DNA of 55,582 nt from UMGS1532 sp045594795 (GCA_045594795.1 JAZNZF010000021.1:1-55582), one strand, 5' to 3'. Counted from the first letter of the stretch, positions 31,747 through 40,649 are shown. Notes: generated by a model not told the origin, from the sequence alone. Numbers and translations: made by a program.

Positions 31747-33222
31747 ATGGGTAAAAGAAAGTTAGTTACCTTCGACTATGGCGCAACAAGTGGTAGGGCT
31801 ATCTTGGGTGAGTTTGATGGCAGTAAAATTACTATCGAAGAATATCATCGTTTTGATAATCAGCCCGTTAAAATTAATGGCCATATCTATTGGGATATTA
31901 TGCGCCTGTTCCACGAGCTAAAGCAAGGTCTTATTAATATTGCACGCGCTGGAATTAAAGACGTTGATAGTGTCGGCGTCGATACTTGGGGTGTCGATTT
32001 CGCACTTCTTGACGAAAACGGAATGTTACTTAATAACCCTTTTAACTATCGCGACTGTTTAACCGACGGCGCAATGGAAAAGGCTTTCGAAACTGTTCCT
32101 GCTGAAGAACTATATGCAAGAACAGGTATACAGTTTATTAAGTTTAACACTTTATTTCAGCTTAATTCAATAAAAGAAAAATATCCGCGTTTACTTAAGG
32201 ATGCAAAAGACCTTTTGTTTATCCCAGATTATCTCAACTTTCTTTTAACTGGTAAGAAGAGCTGTGAGTTTTCTATTGCATCTACATCTCAAATGTATAA
32301 TCTTAAGAATAAGGATTGGGATTATGAGCTGTTGGAAAGGTTCGGTATTCCTACCGACATTCTTGGTAGCATTTCTCCAGCAGGTAAGGTTTTGGGTGAT
32401 ATTTCTCCTGAAATTGCAGAGGAAACAGGTATTTCCACAAAATGTATTTCTGTTTGTGGTCACGATACCGGCAGTGCCTTTTTAGCAGTTCCTATGAAAA
32501 AAGGTGAGAAGTGCGGTTGCCTTTCTTGCGGTACTTGGTCGTTACTTGGTGTTGAGCTTGAAGAACCAATAGTTAATGACGCTGCTTTTGATGCTCAGTA
32601 CACCAACGAGGGCGGCTATAACGATACAGTTCGTTTCCTAAAAAACATTAGCGGACTTTGGATTTATGGCGAAATCAAGCGCGAGTTTGAAAGAAAATTC
32701 GGCAAGGTCGATTATAAAACCCTTGATGCCGAGGTTAATGCCGCAACGCCATTAAAGGCACTTATTGACCCCGATGACGATAGGTTTATGGCACCTGGCA
32801 GAATGACCGATAAGATTCGTGAATTTTGTATTGAAACAGGGCAAACCCCACCCGAAACTCGTGGTGAATTCTTGCGCTGCGCACTTGAAAGTTTGGCACT
32901 TAAATATCGCACCGCACTTGAAAATTGCGAAAAGGTTATTGGTTACAAGCTTGATACCTTGCGTATCGTTGGTGGCGGTATTAAGGATAAACAGCTTATG
33001 AGATACACCTGTAACGCTATTGCTCGTCCTGTTTTAGCAGGTCCGGTTGAGGCAACTGCTTTGGGCAATATGGCAGCCCAGCTTTTAGCTTTAGGCGAAG
33101 CTAAAGATAGATGGGAAGTTCGTGATATTATCGCCAACTCTTTCCCAGTAGAAGAGTATTTACCCGAAGATAAGGAAATTTGGGACGAAGCATACAAAAG
33201 ATTCTTAAATTATATTAAATAA
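31747..33222 (+). CDS. rhaB: Rhamnulokinase
   Basis: 491 residues of the FGGY kinase family. The N-terminus FDYGATSGRAILGEF and segments SVGVDTWGVDFALL and VCGHDTGSAFLAVP are typical of RhaB, and the second phosphate-binding region IVGGGIKDKQLMRYTCNA is intact. It phosphorylates L-rhamnulose to rhamnulose 1-phosphate. AGGAGTGAT precedes the ATG. The gene is 40 bases after the membrane protein gene and 15 before rhaA. The aldolase (rhaD) that would follow is not in the window. Confidence 0.96.
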   Translation: MGKRKLVTFDYGATSGRAILGEFDGSKITIEEYHRFDNQPVKINGHIYWDIMRLFHELKQGLINIARAGIKDVDSVGVDTWGVDFALLDENGMLLNNPFNYRDCLTDGAMEKAFETVPAEELYARTGIQFIKFNTLFQLNSIKEKYPRLLKDAKDLLFIPDYLNFLLTGKKSCEFSIASTSQMYNLKNKDWDYELLERFGIPTDILGSISPAGKVLGDISPEIAEETGISTKCISVCGHDTGSAFLAVPMKKGEKCGCLSCGTWSLLGVELEEPIVNDAAFDAQYTNEGGYNDTVRFLKNISGLWIYGEIKREFERKFGKVDYKTLDAEVNAATPLKALIDPDDDRFMAPGRMTDKIREFCIETGQTPPETRGEFLRCALESLALKYRTALENCEKVIGYKLDTLRIVGGGIKDKQLMRYTCNAIARPVLAGPVEATALGNMAAQLLALGEAKDRWEVRDIIANSFPVEEYLPEDKEIWDEAYKRFLNYIK

Positions 33223-33237
33223 TCAGGAGAGAAGATT

Positions 33238-34497
33238 ATGTCAGATATTATTAAAAACTACGAACTTGCCAAGGCACAATATGCAGCTATCGGCGTTGAT
33301 ACAGATGCTGCTATTGCTAAGCTTAAAAATATTCCTGTGTCACTTCATTGTTGGCAGGGTGACGATGTTAAGGGCTTTGACCAAGACGGCCCTTTAACCG
33401 GCGGTATTCAAACAACAGGTAATTATATGGGTAAAGCATCAACTCCCGAACAGCTTATGGCTGATATCGACAAGGTTATTGAAATTTGCCCTGGTACAAA
33501 AAAGCTTAATCTTCACGCTTGCTATGCAATAATAGAGGCTGGTGATAAAGCTGACCGCAATACTTTAGAGCCAAAACACTTTAAAAAGTGGGTTGAGTTT
33601 GCTAAAGAGCGTAAAATGGGTATCGACTTTAACCCAACCTTCTTCTCACACCCAATGGTTAAAGATGGGCTTACCCTTTCAAGTCCTGATAAAGATGTTC
33701 GCGATTATTGGATAGAGCACGGTAAGGCTTGCATTCGCATTTCTGAATATTTTGCTAAAGAAACCGGTATGCCTTGTGTTATGAATATTTGGACAGGTGA
33801 CGGGTATAAAGATATTCCTTCGGATAGAATGGGCCCAAGAATGCGTTATAAAGAGTCTATTGAGGCTATTTTAAGCGAACCGTTTGATAAAATTCTTGTT
33901 AAGCCTTGCGTTGAGTCCAAGGTGTTTGGTATCGGTGTAGAATCTTTTACTGCCGGTTCTGCAGAGTTTACCTTGTCTTTTGCCGCTACACACGAGGGCT
34001 GCTTACCTCTTATGGACAACGGTCACTATCATCCAACTGAGGTTGTATCGGATAAGATTCCAGCATTACTTTGCTTCTTCCCAGAAATCGCTTTACATAT
34101 TACACGTGGCGTTCGTTGGGATTCTGACCATACTGTTTTATTTGATGATGAAACAAAAGAGATGGCAAAAGAAATAGTTCGCAACAATGCTATTGATAGA
34201 GTATATATGGCACTTGATTTCTTTGATGCAAGTATAAACAGAATTGCTGCTTGGTCTATTGGCTTTAGAAGTTGGCAGAAGGCATTACTTAGTGCTCTTT
34301 GCACACCTAATGCTCATCTTAAAGCCCTACAAGACGAGGGTAAACTAACCGAGCTTATCGTTGCAAATGAAGAGGTGAAAACGCTTCCTTTCGGTGCGGT
34401 TTGGGATATGTACTGCAAAGAATGTGGCGCACCTGTTGGTATGGCTTGGTATAAAGAGGTAGAGAAGTACGAGCAAGAGGTTTTAAGCCTTAGGTAA
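33238..34497 (+). CDS. rhaA: L-rhamnose isomerase
   Basis: 419 residues, the normal length. Typical segments include VSLHCWQGDDV (about 33-44), NLHACYA, MNIWTGDGYKD, and the metal-binding region MDNGHYHPTE and WDSDHTVLFDD. It converts L-rhamnose to L-rhamnulose, the first step before RhaB. Order rhaB-rhaA and 15-base spacing support one operon. AGGAGAG precedes the ATG. Confidence 0.97.
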   Translation: MSDIIKNYELAKAQYAAIGVDTDAAIAKLKNIPVSLHCWQGDDVKGFDQDGPLTGGIQTTGNYMGKASTPEQLMADIDKVIEICPGTKKLNLHACYAIIEAGDKADRNTLEPKHFKKWVEFAKERKMGIDFNPTFFSHPMVKDGLTLSSPDKDVRDYWIEHGKACIRISEYFAKETGMPCVMNIWTGDGYKDIPSDRMGPRMRYKESIEAILSEPFDKILVKPCVESKVFGIGVESFTAGSAEFTLSFAATHEGCLPLMDNGHYHPTEVVSDKIPALLCFFPEIALHITRGVRWDSDHTVLFDDETKEMAKEIVRNNAIDRVYMALDFFDASINRIAAWSIGFRSWQKALLSALCTPNAHLKALQDEGKLTELIVANEEVKTLPFGAVWDMYCKECGAPVGMAWYKEVEKYEQEVLSLR

Positions 34498-34529
34498 TTA
34501 GTGAATATTTTTTCAAAGGTGGTGATATT

Positions 34530-34904
34530 ATGGAGTTTCAAGATTTTAAAATGCAAGATAAAATGCGCATAATTCAAGAAATCGTTCCCGGAAGACAGGT
34601 TACACTTGCGCACATAATTGCAAACCCAGATAAAATTTTATACGAAAAATTAGGACTTGACCCTAAGGTCGATTATGCAGGCTCTGCTATTGGTATTCTT
34701 ACCGTTAGTCCTGCAGAAACTGCCATAATTACCGCCGATATTGCCATTAAATCCTCGGGCGCAGACCTAAGCTTTGTTGACAGATTTAGTGGAACACTTA
34801 TTATTACAGGAACTGTTTCGCAGGTCGAGACTGCTTTTTCTGATATTAGTAATTATGTTTCTCAAAAACTTGGCTTTGCTGTTTGCCCTATAACAAAAAC
34901 TTAA
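34530..34904 (+). CDS. EutS/PduU-type bacterial microcompartment shell protein
   Basis: 124 residues, right size for EutS/PduU. The N-terminal segment RIIQEIVPGRQVTLAHIIANP is the conserved start of this circularly permuted BMC domain, and the core AIGILTVSPAETAIITADIA with DRFSGTLIITGTVSQVETA follows. These proteins form hexameric shell tiles with a small beta-barrel cap. It lies 32 bases after rhaA with a good AAAGGTGGTG signal and before the operon terminator. Rhamnose breakdown yields lactaldehyde and propanediol, which many gut bacteria process in such compartments, so the placement is meaningful. No other shell protein is in the window. Confidence 0.9.
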   Translation: MEFQDFKMQDKMRIIQEIVPGRQVTLAHIIANPDKILYEKLGLDPKVDYAGSAIGILTVSPAETAIITADIAIKSSGADLSFVDRFSGTLIITGTVSQVETAFSDISNYVSQKLGFAVCPITKT

Positions 34905-34912
34905 TTATTTGT

Positions 34913-34947
34913 TTTCGGGTGGATGAATAAACTTCGTCTGCCCGAAA
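34913..34947 (+). terminator. Terminator of the ROK/rhamnose/BMC operon
   Basis: TTTCGGG (34913-34919) pairs with CCCGAAA (34941-34947), extended inward to about 15 pairs with several G-T, followed by TTTATATTTTTAT. Confidence 0.8.
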
Positions 34948-35023
34948 TTTATATTTTTATCTATTTTATATTAACATTATGTTCAAAATTATGATGTAAA
35001 ATGATATCGAAAGGATGGGCAAA

Positions 35024-35710
35024 ATGAGAGAAAATAAAATACTTATTGTTGATGATGACCCTAATATATGCGAACTGCTACGTCTGTATTTAGAAAAGGA
35101 CGGGTTCTCAACCATAGTTGCCGAAAATGGTGAGCAGGCTGTTTCCCTTGCATTTTCTGAAAATCCTGACCTTATGTTGCTTGATATAATGCTTCCTAAA
35201 ATGGATGGTTGGCAGGTCTGTAGAGAAATCAGAAAAACATCGCAGCTTCCAATAATTATGCTCACCGCAAAGGGTGAAACTTTTGATAAGGTTTTAGGCT
35301 TAGAGCTTGGTGCCGACGATTATGTATCAAAGCCTTTTGATACTAAAGAGGTGGTAGCAAGGGTAAAAGCCGTTTTAAGAAGAACATCGCCTGATGAAAC
35401 CGAAAAGGTTAAAGAGGTATGCTTCGATAAACTAAAAATCAATTTAACCAACTACGAGTTAATTGTAGACGACACTGCTATTGATACCCCTCCTAAAGAA
35501 TTAGAACTTATATTCCACCTTGCAAGTAATCCTAACAGGGTATATACTCGCGACCAATTACTCGACGAGGTATGGGGCTTCGATTACTATGGCGACTCTC
35601 GTACGGTTGACGTACACGTTAAACGTTTAAGAGAAAAGTTAGAGGGTGTTTCTGAAAAGTGGTCGCTTAAAACTGTTTGGGGCGTAGGATATAAGTTTGA
35701 AGTAAAATAA
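35024..35710 (+). CDS. OmpR/PhoB family response regulator
   Basis: About 228 residues from the ATG at 35024, which has AAGGATGGG at the right distance; the ATG at 35015 lies inside that signal. The receiver domain has the acidic pair in LIVDDDPN, the phospho-acceptor Asp in LMLLDIMLPKMDGW and Lys in DYVSKPF. The C-terminal winged helix (RVYTRDQLLDEVWGF, RTVDVHVKRLREKLE) is of OmpR type. It is followed by its histidine kinase (16 bases) and an HtrA protease, so it probably controls an envelope stress response. Confidence 0.95.
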   Translation: MRENKILIVDDDPNICELLRLYLEKDGFSTIVAENGEQAVSLAFSENPDLMLLDIMLPKMDGWQVCREIRKTSQLPIIMLTAKGETFDKVLGLELGADDYVSKPFDTKEVVARVKAVLRRTSPDETEKVKEVCFDKLKINLTNYELIVDDTAIDTPPKELELIFHLASNPNRVYTRDQLLDEVWGFDYYGDSRTVDVHVKRLREKLEGVSEKWSLKTVWGVGYKFEVK

Positions 35711-35726
35711 TGTAGGTGATTTGTAG

Positions 35727-37169
35727 GTGAAGCTAAAGTTAAAAATATTTAAAAAATATTTTTCTTTAACTGTTGCAGTTGTGCTTTTAAGTCTTGTTTT
35801 TTTAATAACTGTTTTCGCGGTTTTTATTATTAATTTTCATTCAAGTGAAAAAAGAGTTATGCTTGAGGAGTGTTGCAACTCCTTTAGTGAAATCTCCCAT
35901 ATTAATCATTTAAATCAAAATGAATTGATTAACATTATGAATTATGTTACACCTATGGTAACTAATGTTAATAACGCAGAATTTATTTTGGCCGATAAAA
36001 ACGGTACTACTGTATATTGCAGTTGTGGTATTTATAGGCAGTACCATAATTGCGAGCATTCCGAAATATCTTTACCTAAGAATATTGTTGATACTACAAT
36101 CAGTGAAAATTCGTATTACGAAATTGGTAACTTTGGCGGCAAGCTCAAAGCAAGCTTCTATACATACTCTACCTTATTGCATTACAATAACGGCAGAGAT
36201 TCTATGATACTCGTTGCTTTTTCTCCATCGTCATCGTTAATTTTGTTTTTCTTTAACATAATACGAATGTTCTTGTTATCGCTTATTGTAACTATAATTA
36301 TAATGTTTTTTGCGGTATACTACACCACCTACAGACTAACTCGACCGCTTGCGCTTATGTCCGAGGCGGCGGGATGTATGGCAAAGGGTGATTTTTCGCG
36401 TAGAATTCCAGTTACTACCGACGATGAGGTTGGTGAATTAGCGGTTGCATTTAACGATATGACCGATGCTTTAATTAATTTAGAAAGCACACGCCGTAGC
36501 TTTATTGCAAACGTTTCGCACGAGTTAAAAACACCAATGACAACTATTGGCGGTTTTATTGATGGCATTATCGATGGCACAATCCCTAAAGAAAAACATA
36601 ACGAATATTTAGGCATAGTTAGTAGTGAGGTAAAGCGCTTATCGCGCTTAGTACAGTCAATGCTAAGCCTTGCTAAACTTGAATCGGGCGAGATGAAAAT
36701 TAATCTAACCGAATTCGATTTAAGCAAAACATTAATTGGAATAGTGCTTTCTCAACAACAACGAATCGAGAATAAAAATTTGGCTATAGTAGGCTTGGAT
36801 GAATTGCCTAATCAAAACGTTGTTGCAGATATTGATTTAATTCACCAGGTTGTCTATAATTTAGTTGACAATGCTGTAAAATTCACCGACGATGGCGGTA
36901 AAATTTCCTTTAAAATTCAAAGCAGCAACAATAAGGTTTATTTTTCAATACGCAACAGCGGTGTCGGTATTGATGCAAAAGACCTACCACACGTATTTGA
37001 AAGATTTTATAAAACCGACCGTTCGCGTTCAGTGGTTAAAGAAAGCACGGGATTGGGGCTTTATATAGTTAAAACTATTATAGACATTCACCACGGTAAA
37101 ATTACTGTTGAAAGCCTGCCCGACGAATATACAGAATTTACTTTCTATATTCCTATCAGAAAAGCATAA
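35727..37169 (+). CDS. Sensor histidine kinase with HAMP domain and Cys/His-rich external loop
   Basis: 480 residues from a GTG start. Membrane helices at about 16-37 and 168-195 enclose an external sensor region of about 130 residues. That region contains a compact Cys/His cluster (C98, C100, H107, C109, H111), which could bind metal or respond to redox state. HAMP follows (TRPLALMSEAAGCMAKGDF), then the His phospho-acceptor in NVSHELKTPM (about residue 265), and the N/G1/G2 ATPase boxes (VYNLVDNAVKFT; STGLGLYIVKTI). It pairs with the response regulator upstream. Confidence 0.94.
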   Translation: MKLKLKIFKKYFSLTVAVVLLSLVFLITVFAVFIINFHSSEKRVMLEECCNSFSEISHINHLNQNELINIMNYVTPMVTNVNNAEFILADKNGTTVYCSCGIYRQYHNCEHSEISLPKNIVDTTISENSYYEIGNFGGKLKASFYTYSTLLHYNNGRDSMILVAFSPSSSLILFFFNIIRMFLLSLIVTIIIMFFAVYYTTYRLTRPLALMSEAAGCMAKGDFSRRIPVTTDDEVGELAVAFNDMTDALINLESTRRSFIANVSHELKTPMTTIGGFIDGIIDGTIPKEKHNEYLGIVSSEVKRLSRLVQSMLSLAKLESGEMKINLTEFDLSKTLIGIVLSQQQRIENKNLAIVGLDELPNQNVVADIDLIHQVVYNLVDNAVKFTDDGGKISFKIQSSNNKVYFSIRNSGVGIDAKDLPHVFERFYKTDRSRSVVKESTGLGLYIVKTIIDIHHGKITVESLPDEYTEFTFYIPIRKA

Positions 37170-37181
37170 AGGAGATATAAT

Positions 37182-38690
37182 ATGGACGAGTTTTTAAATA
37201 ATAATGAAAAGGAAAACGAAAACCTTTTAAATGATGAAACTAATGAATTAAATACAGTTGATGATACAAATACCGAAACCGTAATTCACTCAGAAGAATA
37301 TCAAATATCTGAGGAAGACGCTTCTGCTTTAGAGATGAATGATTCCTTCGACAATTTTGATGTTACACAAGACGATGATATATTCAATATTGAAGAAGAC
37401 GAGTGTGATGTAGAGCAGGAATATACCTATACACCTATTACACCGCAAACGGTAAAAAATAAGGGACTTAGGGTATTCATCTCAATTTTAGTGTTGGTGC
37501 TTGTTGCTGCAATTTCTGCTTCTGCCGGATATATCGTTTCTGATTATCAACACACAAATAGTGGCTCTTCGGTTAGTGTAAATAAGGACGTTCCAAAAGT
37601 TGAGTTAGAAAACAAGCCGTCCTCATCTGTATCATCATATACCGATATTGCAAACAAGGTTAATCCCTCAATAGTTAGCATTATGGTTTATAGCCCGTCT
37701 TCATCTGAGTATGGTTCAGCAAGCGGTGTTGTATATTCTAAGGAGGGGTATATCGTTACTAATGACCATATTTACGATGGCATACCTAATGCTAAATTTT
37801 TAGTGCGTTTTAGTGATGGCAGTGAATGTAAAGCAAGCTATGTTGCCGGTGATGTTAGAAGTGATTTGGCGGTTTTAAAACTTGACGAAAAGAAAGGCTC
37901 ATTAACCCCTGCGACCTTTGGAAATTCCGACCAAATTGTAATGGGTGAAGAGGTTTTAGCGCTTGGTTATTCTTCTCAATATGGCGATTCTGTAACCCTG
38001 ACTAAAGGTATAATTTCAGCACCAAAGCGTAGGGTAAGAAGTTCAACTACAAACTATGCTTCTACCTTTATTCAAACAGACGCGACAATTAACCCCGGTA
38101 ATTCGGGCGGCGCTCTTTGTAATTTGCACGGTCAGGTCGTTGGTATTACATCATCAAAGCTTGCCGGTGACGAGTATGATGCGGTTTCGTACGCAATACC
38201 CACTACTACAATGAAAAAAGTTGTATCATCACTTATTGCCGACGGTTCTGTTTCATATAGAGCCAAGCTTGGCATAACATATTCTGAAATTGGCACCGTT
38301 GCTGCTGAGATTAACAAAGTACCAAAGGGTATTTATATAGGCACAATCAGTACAGATAGCGGCCTATATAATAAGGGCTTTAACGAGGGGGATGTTATAA
38401 CCCACGTAAACGGTAAGGAAATTACCTCGGGCGACGTTCTGCTTGATGTAATTGATACTTCAAATGCTGGAGATAGTATCGAGCTAACTATCTATTTAAC
38501 GGCTAAAAAGACCTCAAAAACTATTTCTGTAAAGTTAGGTCAGGATAAAGGTAGTTCAAGCTACACAACAAAAGAAGACACCTCAAGCTCACAGTTTAAT
38601 TTTGGTTACGATTTTGGTAACAAAGACGGTTCGTCAAACGGTAATTCATCGGACAATAGCTCTAAAACATTTGACTTTCCATTAGATTAA
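37182..38690 (+). CDS. HtrA/DegP-like membrane-anchored serine protease
   Basis: 502 residues. An acidic cytoplasmic N-terminus (about 1-90, rich in Glu, Asp and Asn) is followed by one membrane helix (about 98-122). The trypsin-like domain has the triad His in VTNDHIYDG, Asp in RSDLAVLKL and Ser in NPGNSGGALC. One PDZ domain follows (GLYNKGFNEGDVITHVNGKEI), then a Ser/Asn-rich tail. It degrades or refolds misfolded proteins outside the membrane. It lies 12 bases after the kinase gene, so it is probably the target or partner of that two-component system. Confidence 0.95.
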   Translation: MDEFLNNNEKENENLLNDETNELNTVDDTNTETVIHSEEYQISEEDASALEMNDSFDNFDVTQDDDIFNIEEDECDVEQEYTYTPITPQTVKNKGLRVFISILVLVLVAAISASAGYIVSDYQHTNSGSSVSVNKDVPKVELENKPSSSVSSYTDIANKVNPSIVSIMVYSPSSSEYGSASGVVYSKEGYIVTNDHIYDGIPNAKFLVRFSDGSECKASYVAGDVRSDLAVLKLDEKKGSLTPATFGNSDQIVMGEEVLALGYSSQYGDSVTLTKGIISAPKRRVRSSTTNYASTFIQTDATINPGNSGGALCNLHGQVVGITSSKLAGDEYDAVSYAIPTTTMKKVVSSLIADGSVSYRAKLGITYSEIGTVAAEINKVPKGIYIGTISTDSGLYNKGFNEGDVITHVNGKEITSGDVLLDVIDTSNAGDSIELTIYLTAKKTSKTISVKLGQDKGSSSYTTKEDTSSSQFNFGYDFGNKDGSSNGNSSDNSSKTFDFPLD

Positions 38691-38694
38691 TATT

Positions 38695-38733
38695 AAAAAA
38701 GCCATTACATCTTAAAAATGTAATGGCTTTTTT
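38695..38733. terminator. Bidirectional terminator between htrA and the amidohydrolase gene
   Basis: AAAAAAGCCATTACAT pairs perfectly with ATGTAATGGCTTTTTT around CTTAAAA, giving A/T runs on both sides for both convergent genes. Confidence 0.95.
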
Positions 38734-38738
38734 GCTTT

Positions 38739-39713
38739 TTAGTTTTGGGAATTTATATCTTGTGTTATTGGCATATCGTATGAAATAAGCCTTTGTGCGT
38801 CTAAATTTTCATTATTCATATTTACTGAATTAATTCTATTGTTCCCGTAGGTATTGTAGTATAATATCCCTGTATCTGTGTTATAGCATGATGTATAAAC
38901 CGTTTTTTCTAACATACCGTCCTTAAGTCTAACACAACCACATACCTGTTTTACGGTACTTAATATATGAAAGAATTGGCTTATAGATTCTTTTTCTTTT
39001 TCGTAGGTTGCAGCATTTAGCTTAGTAAATGCAGCTCTTATAAATCTTGAGCCTGAGGATAGGTCGCCAGGAAGACCAAAAGCACCAAGGCCTCTGCTAT
39101 AAGGAATAAAATCTATGGAACCACATAGGTTGTTTTCTGGCTCGTTTGGGCTAAGATGCATATAATTTATTAAGTTTGATAAATGGAAAGGGAAGGGCGG
39201 CTCGTTTGTAAGCACGCCTAATTTGTTTTTATATAAATTTAATCCGTTTATTGTTTGTTCTACAACTATAGCGTTATTTTTATCTGCAATAATCCAATGT
39301 AAAGGTGAGGCGGAAAGTTTACTACTAAAATTATCATCGGTGATATTTAATTTTGCAAGCAAAATTGCGGCATCATTTACATTATTAAAGTTTGATAGAA
39401 TATATGGTATAAGCTCAAACGATGCAATGTTTATCTTATTGCTTTCAGGTTTAAAATATTTACAGCTTTTAGGAAAATTCAGACCTGCAACACTTAAACC
39501 GTATTCGTTTGTGCCCTCGTAAAGCAGAGGATAATCTTCTTTAATTATCCCACAACCTATAAACGAATAATGGCTTTTACATTTTGCTAAATATTTAAAA
39601 TCGAAAGCATAATTGCGCGGGACAATTACCACCTTCTCATTTAAGGAATATTCCAAATCTAAAGTTCTGCCAAAATAATGATTGTTACTATTATAAGTAA
39701 TTGCAGTACACAT
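38739..39713 (-). CDS. Choloylglycine hydrolase family enzyme (bile salt hydrolase/penicillin V acylase)
   Basis: 324 residues from the ATG at 39713, preceded by GAGGTG. This start is required because the nucleophile must be Cys2 (MCTAITYN), exposed after Met removal. An upstream in-frame start would bury it. Other conserved points are R16 and D19 (FGRTLDLEY), the Asn in GTNEYGLSVAGLNFP and in GVLTNEPPF, and FGLPGDLSSGSRFIRAAF. The family deconjugates bile salts or cleaves penicillin V or acyl-homoserine lactones. LPGDLSS-type motifs fit a bile salt hydrolase, but substrate cannot be fixed from sequence. It has no signal peptide. Confidence 0.93.
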   Translation of the reverse strand: MCTAITYNSNNHYFGRTLDLEYSLNEKVVIVPRNYAFDFKYLAKCKSHYSFIGCGIIKEDYPLLYEGTNEYGLSVAGLNFPKSCKYFKPESNKINIASFELIPYILSNFNNVNDAAILLAKLNITDDNFSSKLSASPLHWIIADKNNAIVVEQTINGLNLYKNKLGVLTNEPPFPFHLSNLINYMHLSPNEPENNLCGSIDFIPYSRGLGAFGLPGDLSSGSRFIRAAFTKLNAATYEKEKESISQFFHILSTVKQVCGCVRLKDGMLEKTVYTSCYNTDTGILYYNTYGNNRINSVNMNNENLDAQRLISYDMPITQDINSQN

Positions 39714-39760
39714 AATATCACCTCGGATATATTGTGTACATGTAAGCATTTTTTATGTAA

Positions 39761-39789
39761 ATTATAAGATTAAAGGAGATTAGTGAAAA
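39761..39789 (-). promoter_or_regulatory. Candidate promoter of the choloylglycine hydrolase gene
   Basis: On the minus strand TTTTCA (39789-39784), 17-base spacer, TATAAT (39766-39761), 48 bases before the ATG. The -35 box overlaps the short GTGAA-type repeats. Confidence 0.5.
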
Positions 39790-39813
39790 GTGAAGAGTTA
39801 ATAGTGAAAAAGT
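39776..39813. repeat. Short imperfect GTGAA(A)AGT repeats
   Basis: Imperfect copies of TAGTGAAAAGT, GTGAAGAGTT and TAGTGAAAAAGT follow one another next to the tRNA-Ser terminator. Similar motifs occur at ends of small miniature elements in other bacteria, but no terminal inverted repeats or target duplication were seen here. Confidence 0.35.
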
Positions 39814-39849
39814 AAAATCGACAAGGCTCTGTCGAACCTTGTCGATTTT
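39814..39849 (-). terminator. Terminator of tRNA-Ser
   Basis: A perfect 13-bp stem, AAAATCGACAAGG (39814-39826) with CCTTGTCGATTTT (39837-39849), starting right after the tRNA CCA on the minus strand and followed there by ACTTTTT. Confidence 0.8.
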
Positions 39850-39940
39850 GGCGGAGAGAGGGGGATTCGAACCCCCGAACGGGTTTAAGCCGTTACACGA
39901 TTTCCAATCGTGCGCCTTCGACCAGCTCAGCCATCTCTCC
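39849..39940 (-). tRNA. tRNA-Ser (anticodon GGA), CCA encoded
   Basis: On the minus strand the acceptor GGAGAGA (from 39940) pairs with TCTCTCC, discriminator G, CCA at 39851-39849. The anticodon loop TTGGAAA gives anticodon GGA, and the long variable arm between the anticodon and T arms is typical of tRNA-Ser. It reads TCC and TCT codons. Confidence 0.95.
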
Positions 39941-39956
39941 ATAAGCTGACTATGAT

Positions 39957-39985
39957 ATTATAACTGCTTTTAATTTAAAAATCAA
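39957..39985 (-). promoter_or_regulatory. Sigma-A promoter of tRNA-Ser
   Basis: On the minus strand TTGATT (39985-39980), 17-base spacer, TATAAT (39962-39957), 17 bases upstream of the tRNA 5' end. Confidence 0.8.
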
Positions 39986-40020
39986 GAGCAAATTTATAAT
40001 TTAATAAAATATATTTTTCT

Positions 40021-40614
40021 CTATTTATCAAGGAACTCAACAGTGGGCTCGGTATATTCAATATTCTTGTGTGTTAGTAATCTGATTATACCTGCATGCA
40101 CCTTTTCTGGTGAATCCCAAAAGATGTTTTTAGCCTTTTGCGCTGTTTCAAAATTGGGCACATTAAGCTTAATTGTCATCATTTCTTTTTCGCCTTCAAT
40201 TATTGAACAGCTAAGCAAATATTCCCCGCCGCCTAAAGACTCTGCATCTACTTTAGTTTGCTCGCGATACTTAAGCCTACGCAGCATTTTTACGGTAGAG
40301 AAAAAGGCGCGTTCTCTAATTGGTAATGGTATGTTTTCTTTAAGCTGATTAATTGTTGCCAAACCTTTATTGGTTAGGTTAAATTCGCCGCTTTGTTCCT
40401 CTGATTCAATAATTAACTGCTTTGAGGTTAAATCAACAAACGCCTCGGCTAATTCAAAATAATTAGCAATACCTTCGGCGTGCATTTCACTGCAAAACTC
40501 GTCCCTTGGAAGAGAACGGTTGATATTATTAATTATATAGCATATAAGCAGTTTAATATTTTCTTTACTTACAAGGCCGCCATAAACGCCGCCCTCTAAA
40601 GCATCAATTTCCAT
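40021..40614 (-). CDS. DUF4364 family protein
   Basis: 197 residues from the ATG at 40614, placed eight bases after AGAGG; GTG at 40623 lies too close. The N-terminal part reads as a winged-helix-like fold (ENIKLLICYIINNINRSLPRDEF and ANYFELAEAFVDLTSKQLI), and the C-terminal half is beta-rich. DUF4364 proteins are found in Clostridia and have no assigned function; a DNA-binding role is plausible. It has its own promoter overlapping the end of tex. Confidence 0.82.
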   Translation of the reverse strand: MEIDALEGGVYGGLVSKENIKLLICYIINNINRSLPRDEFCSEMHAEGIANYFELAEAFVDLTSKQLIIESEEQSGEFNLTNKGLATINQLKENIPLPIRERAFFSTVKMLRRLKYREQTKVDAESLGGGEYLLSCSIIEGEKEMMTIKLNVPNFETAQKAKNIFWDSPEKVHAGIIRLLTHKNIEYTEPTVEFLDK

Positions 40615-40649
40615 CAACCGCACCTCTTTTCTGTTAGACTGTAAAAATG

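Noticed and set aside
39718..39942. 74-codon minus-strand frame
   Set aside because: It runs through tRNA-Ser and its terminator, so it is not coding.
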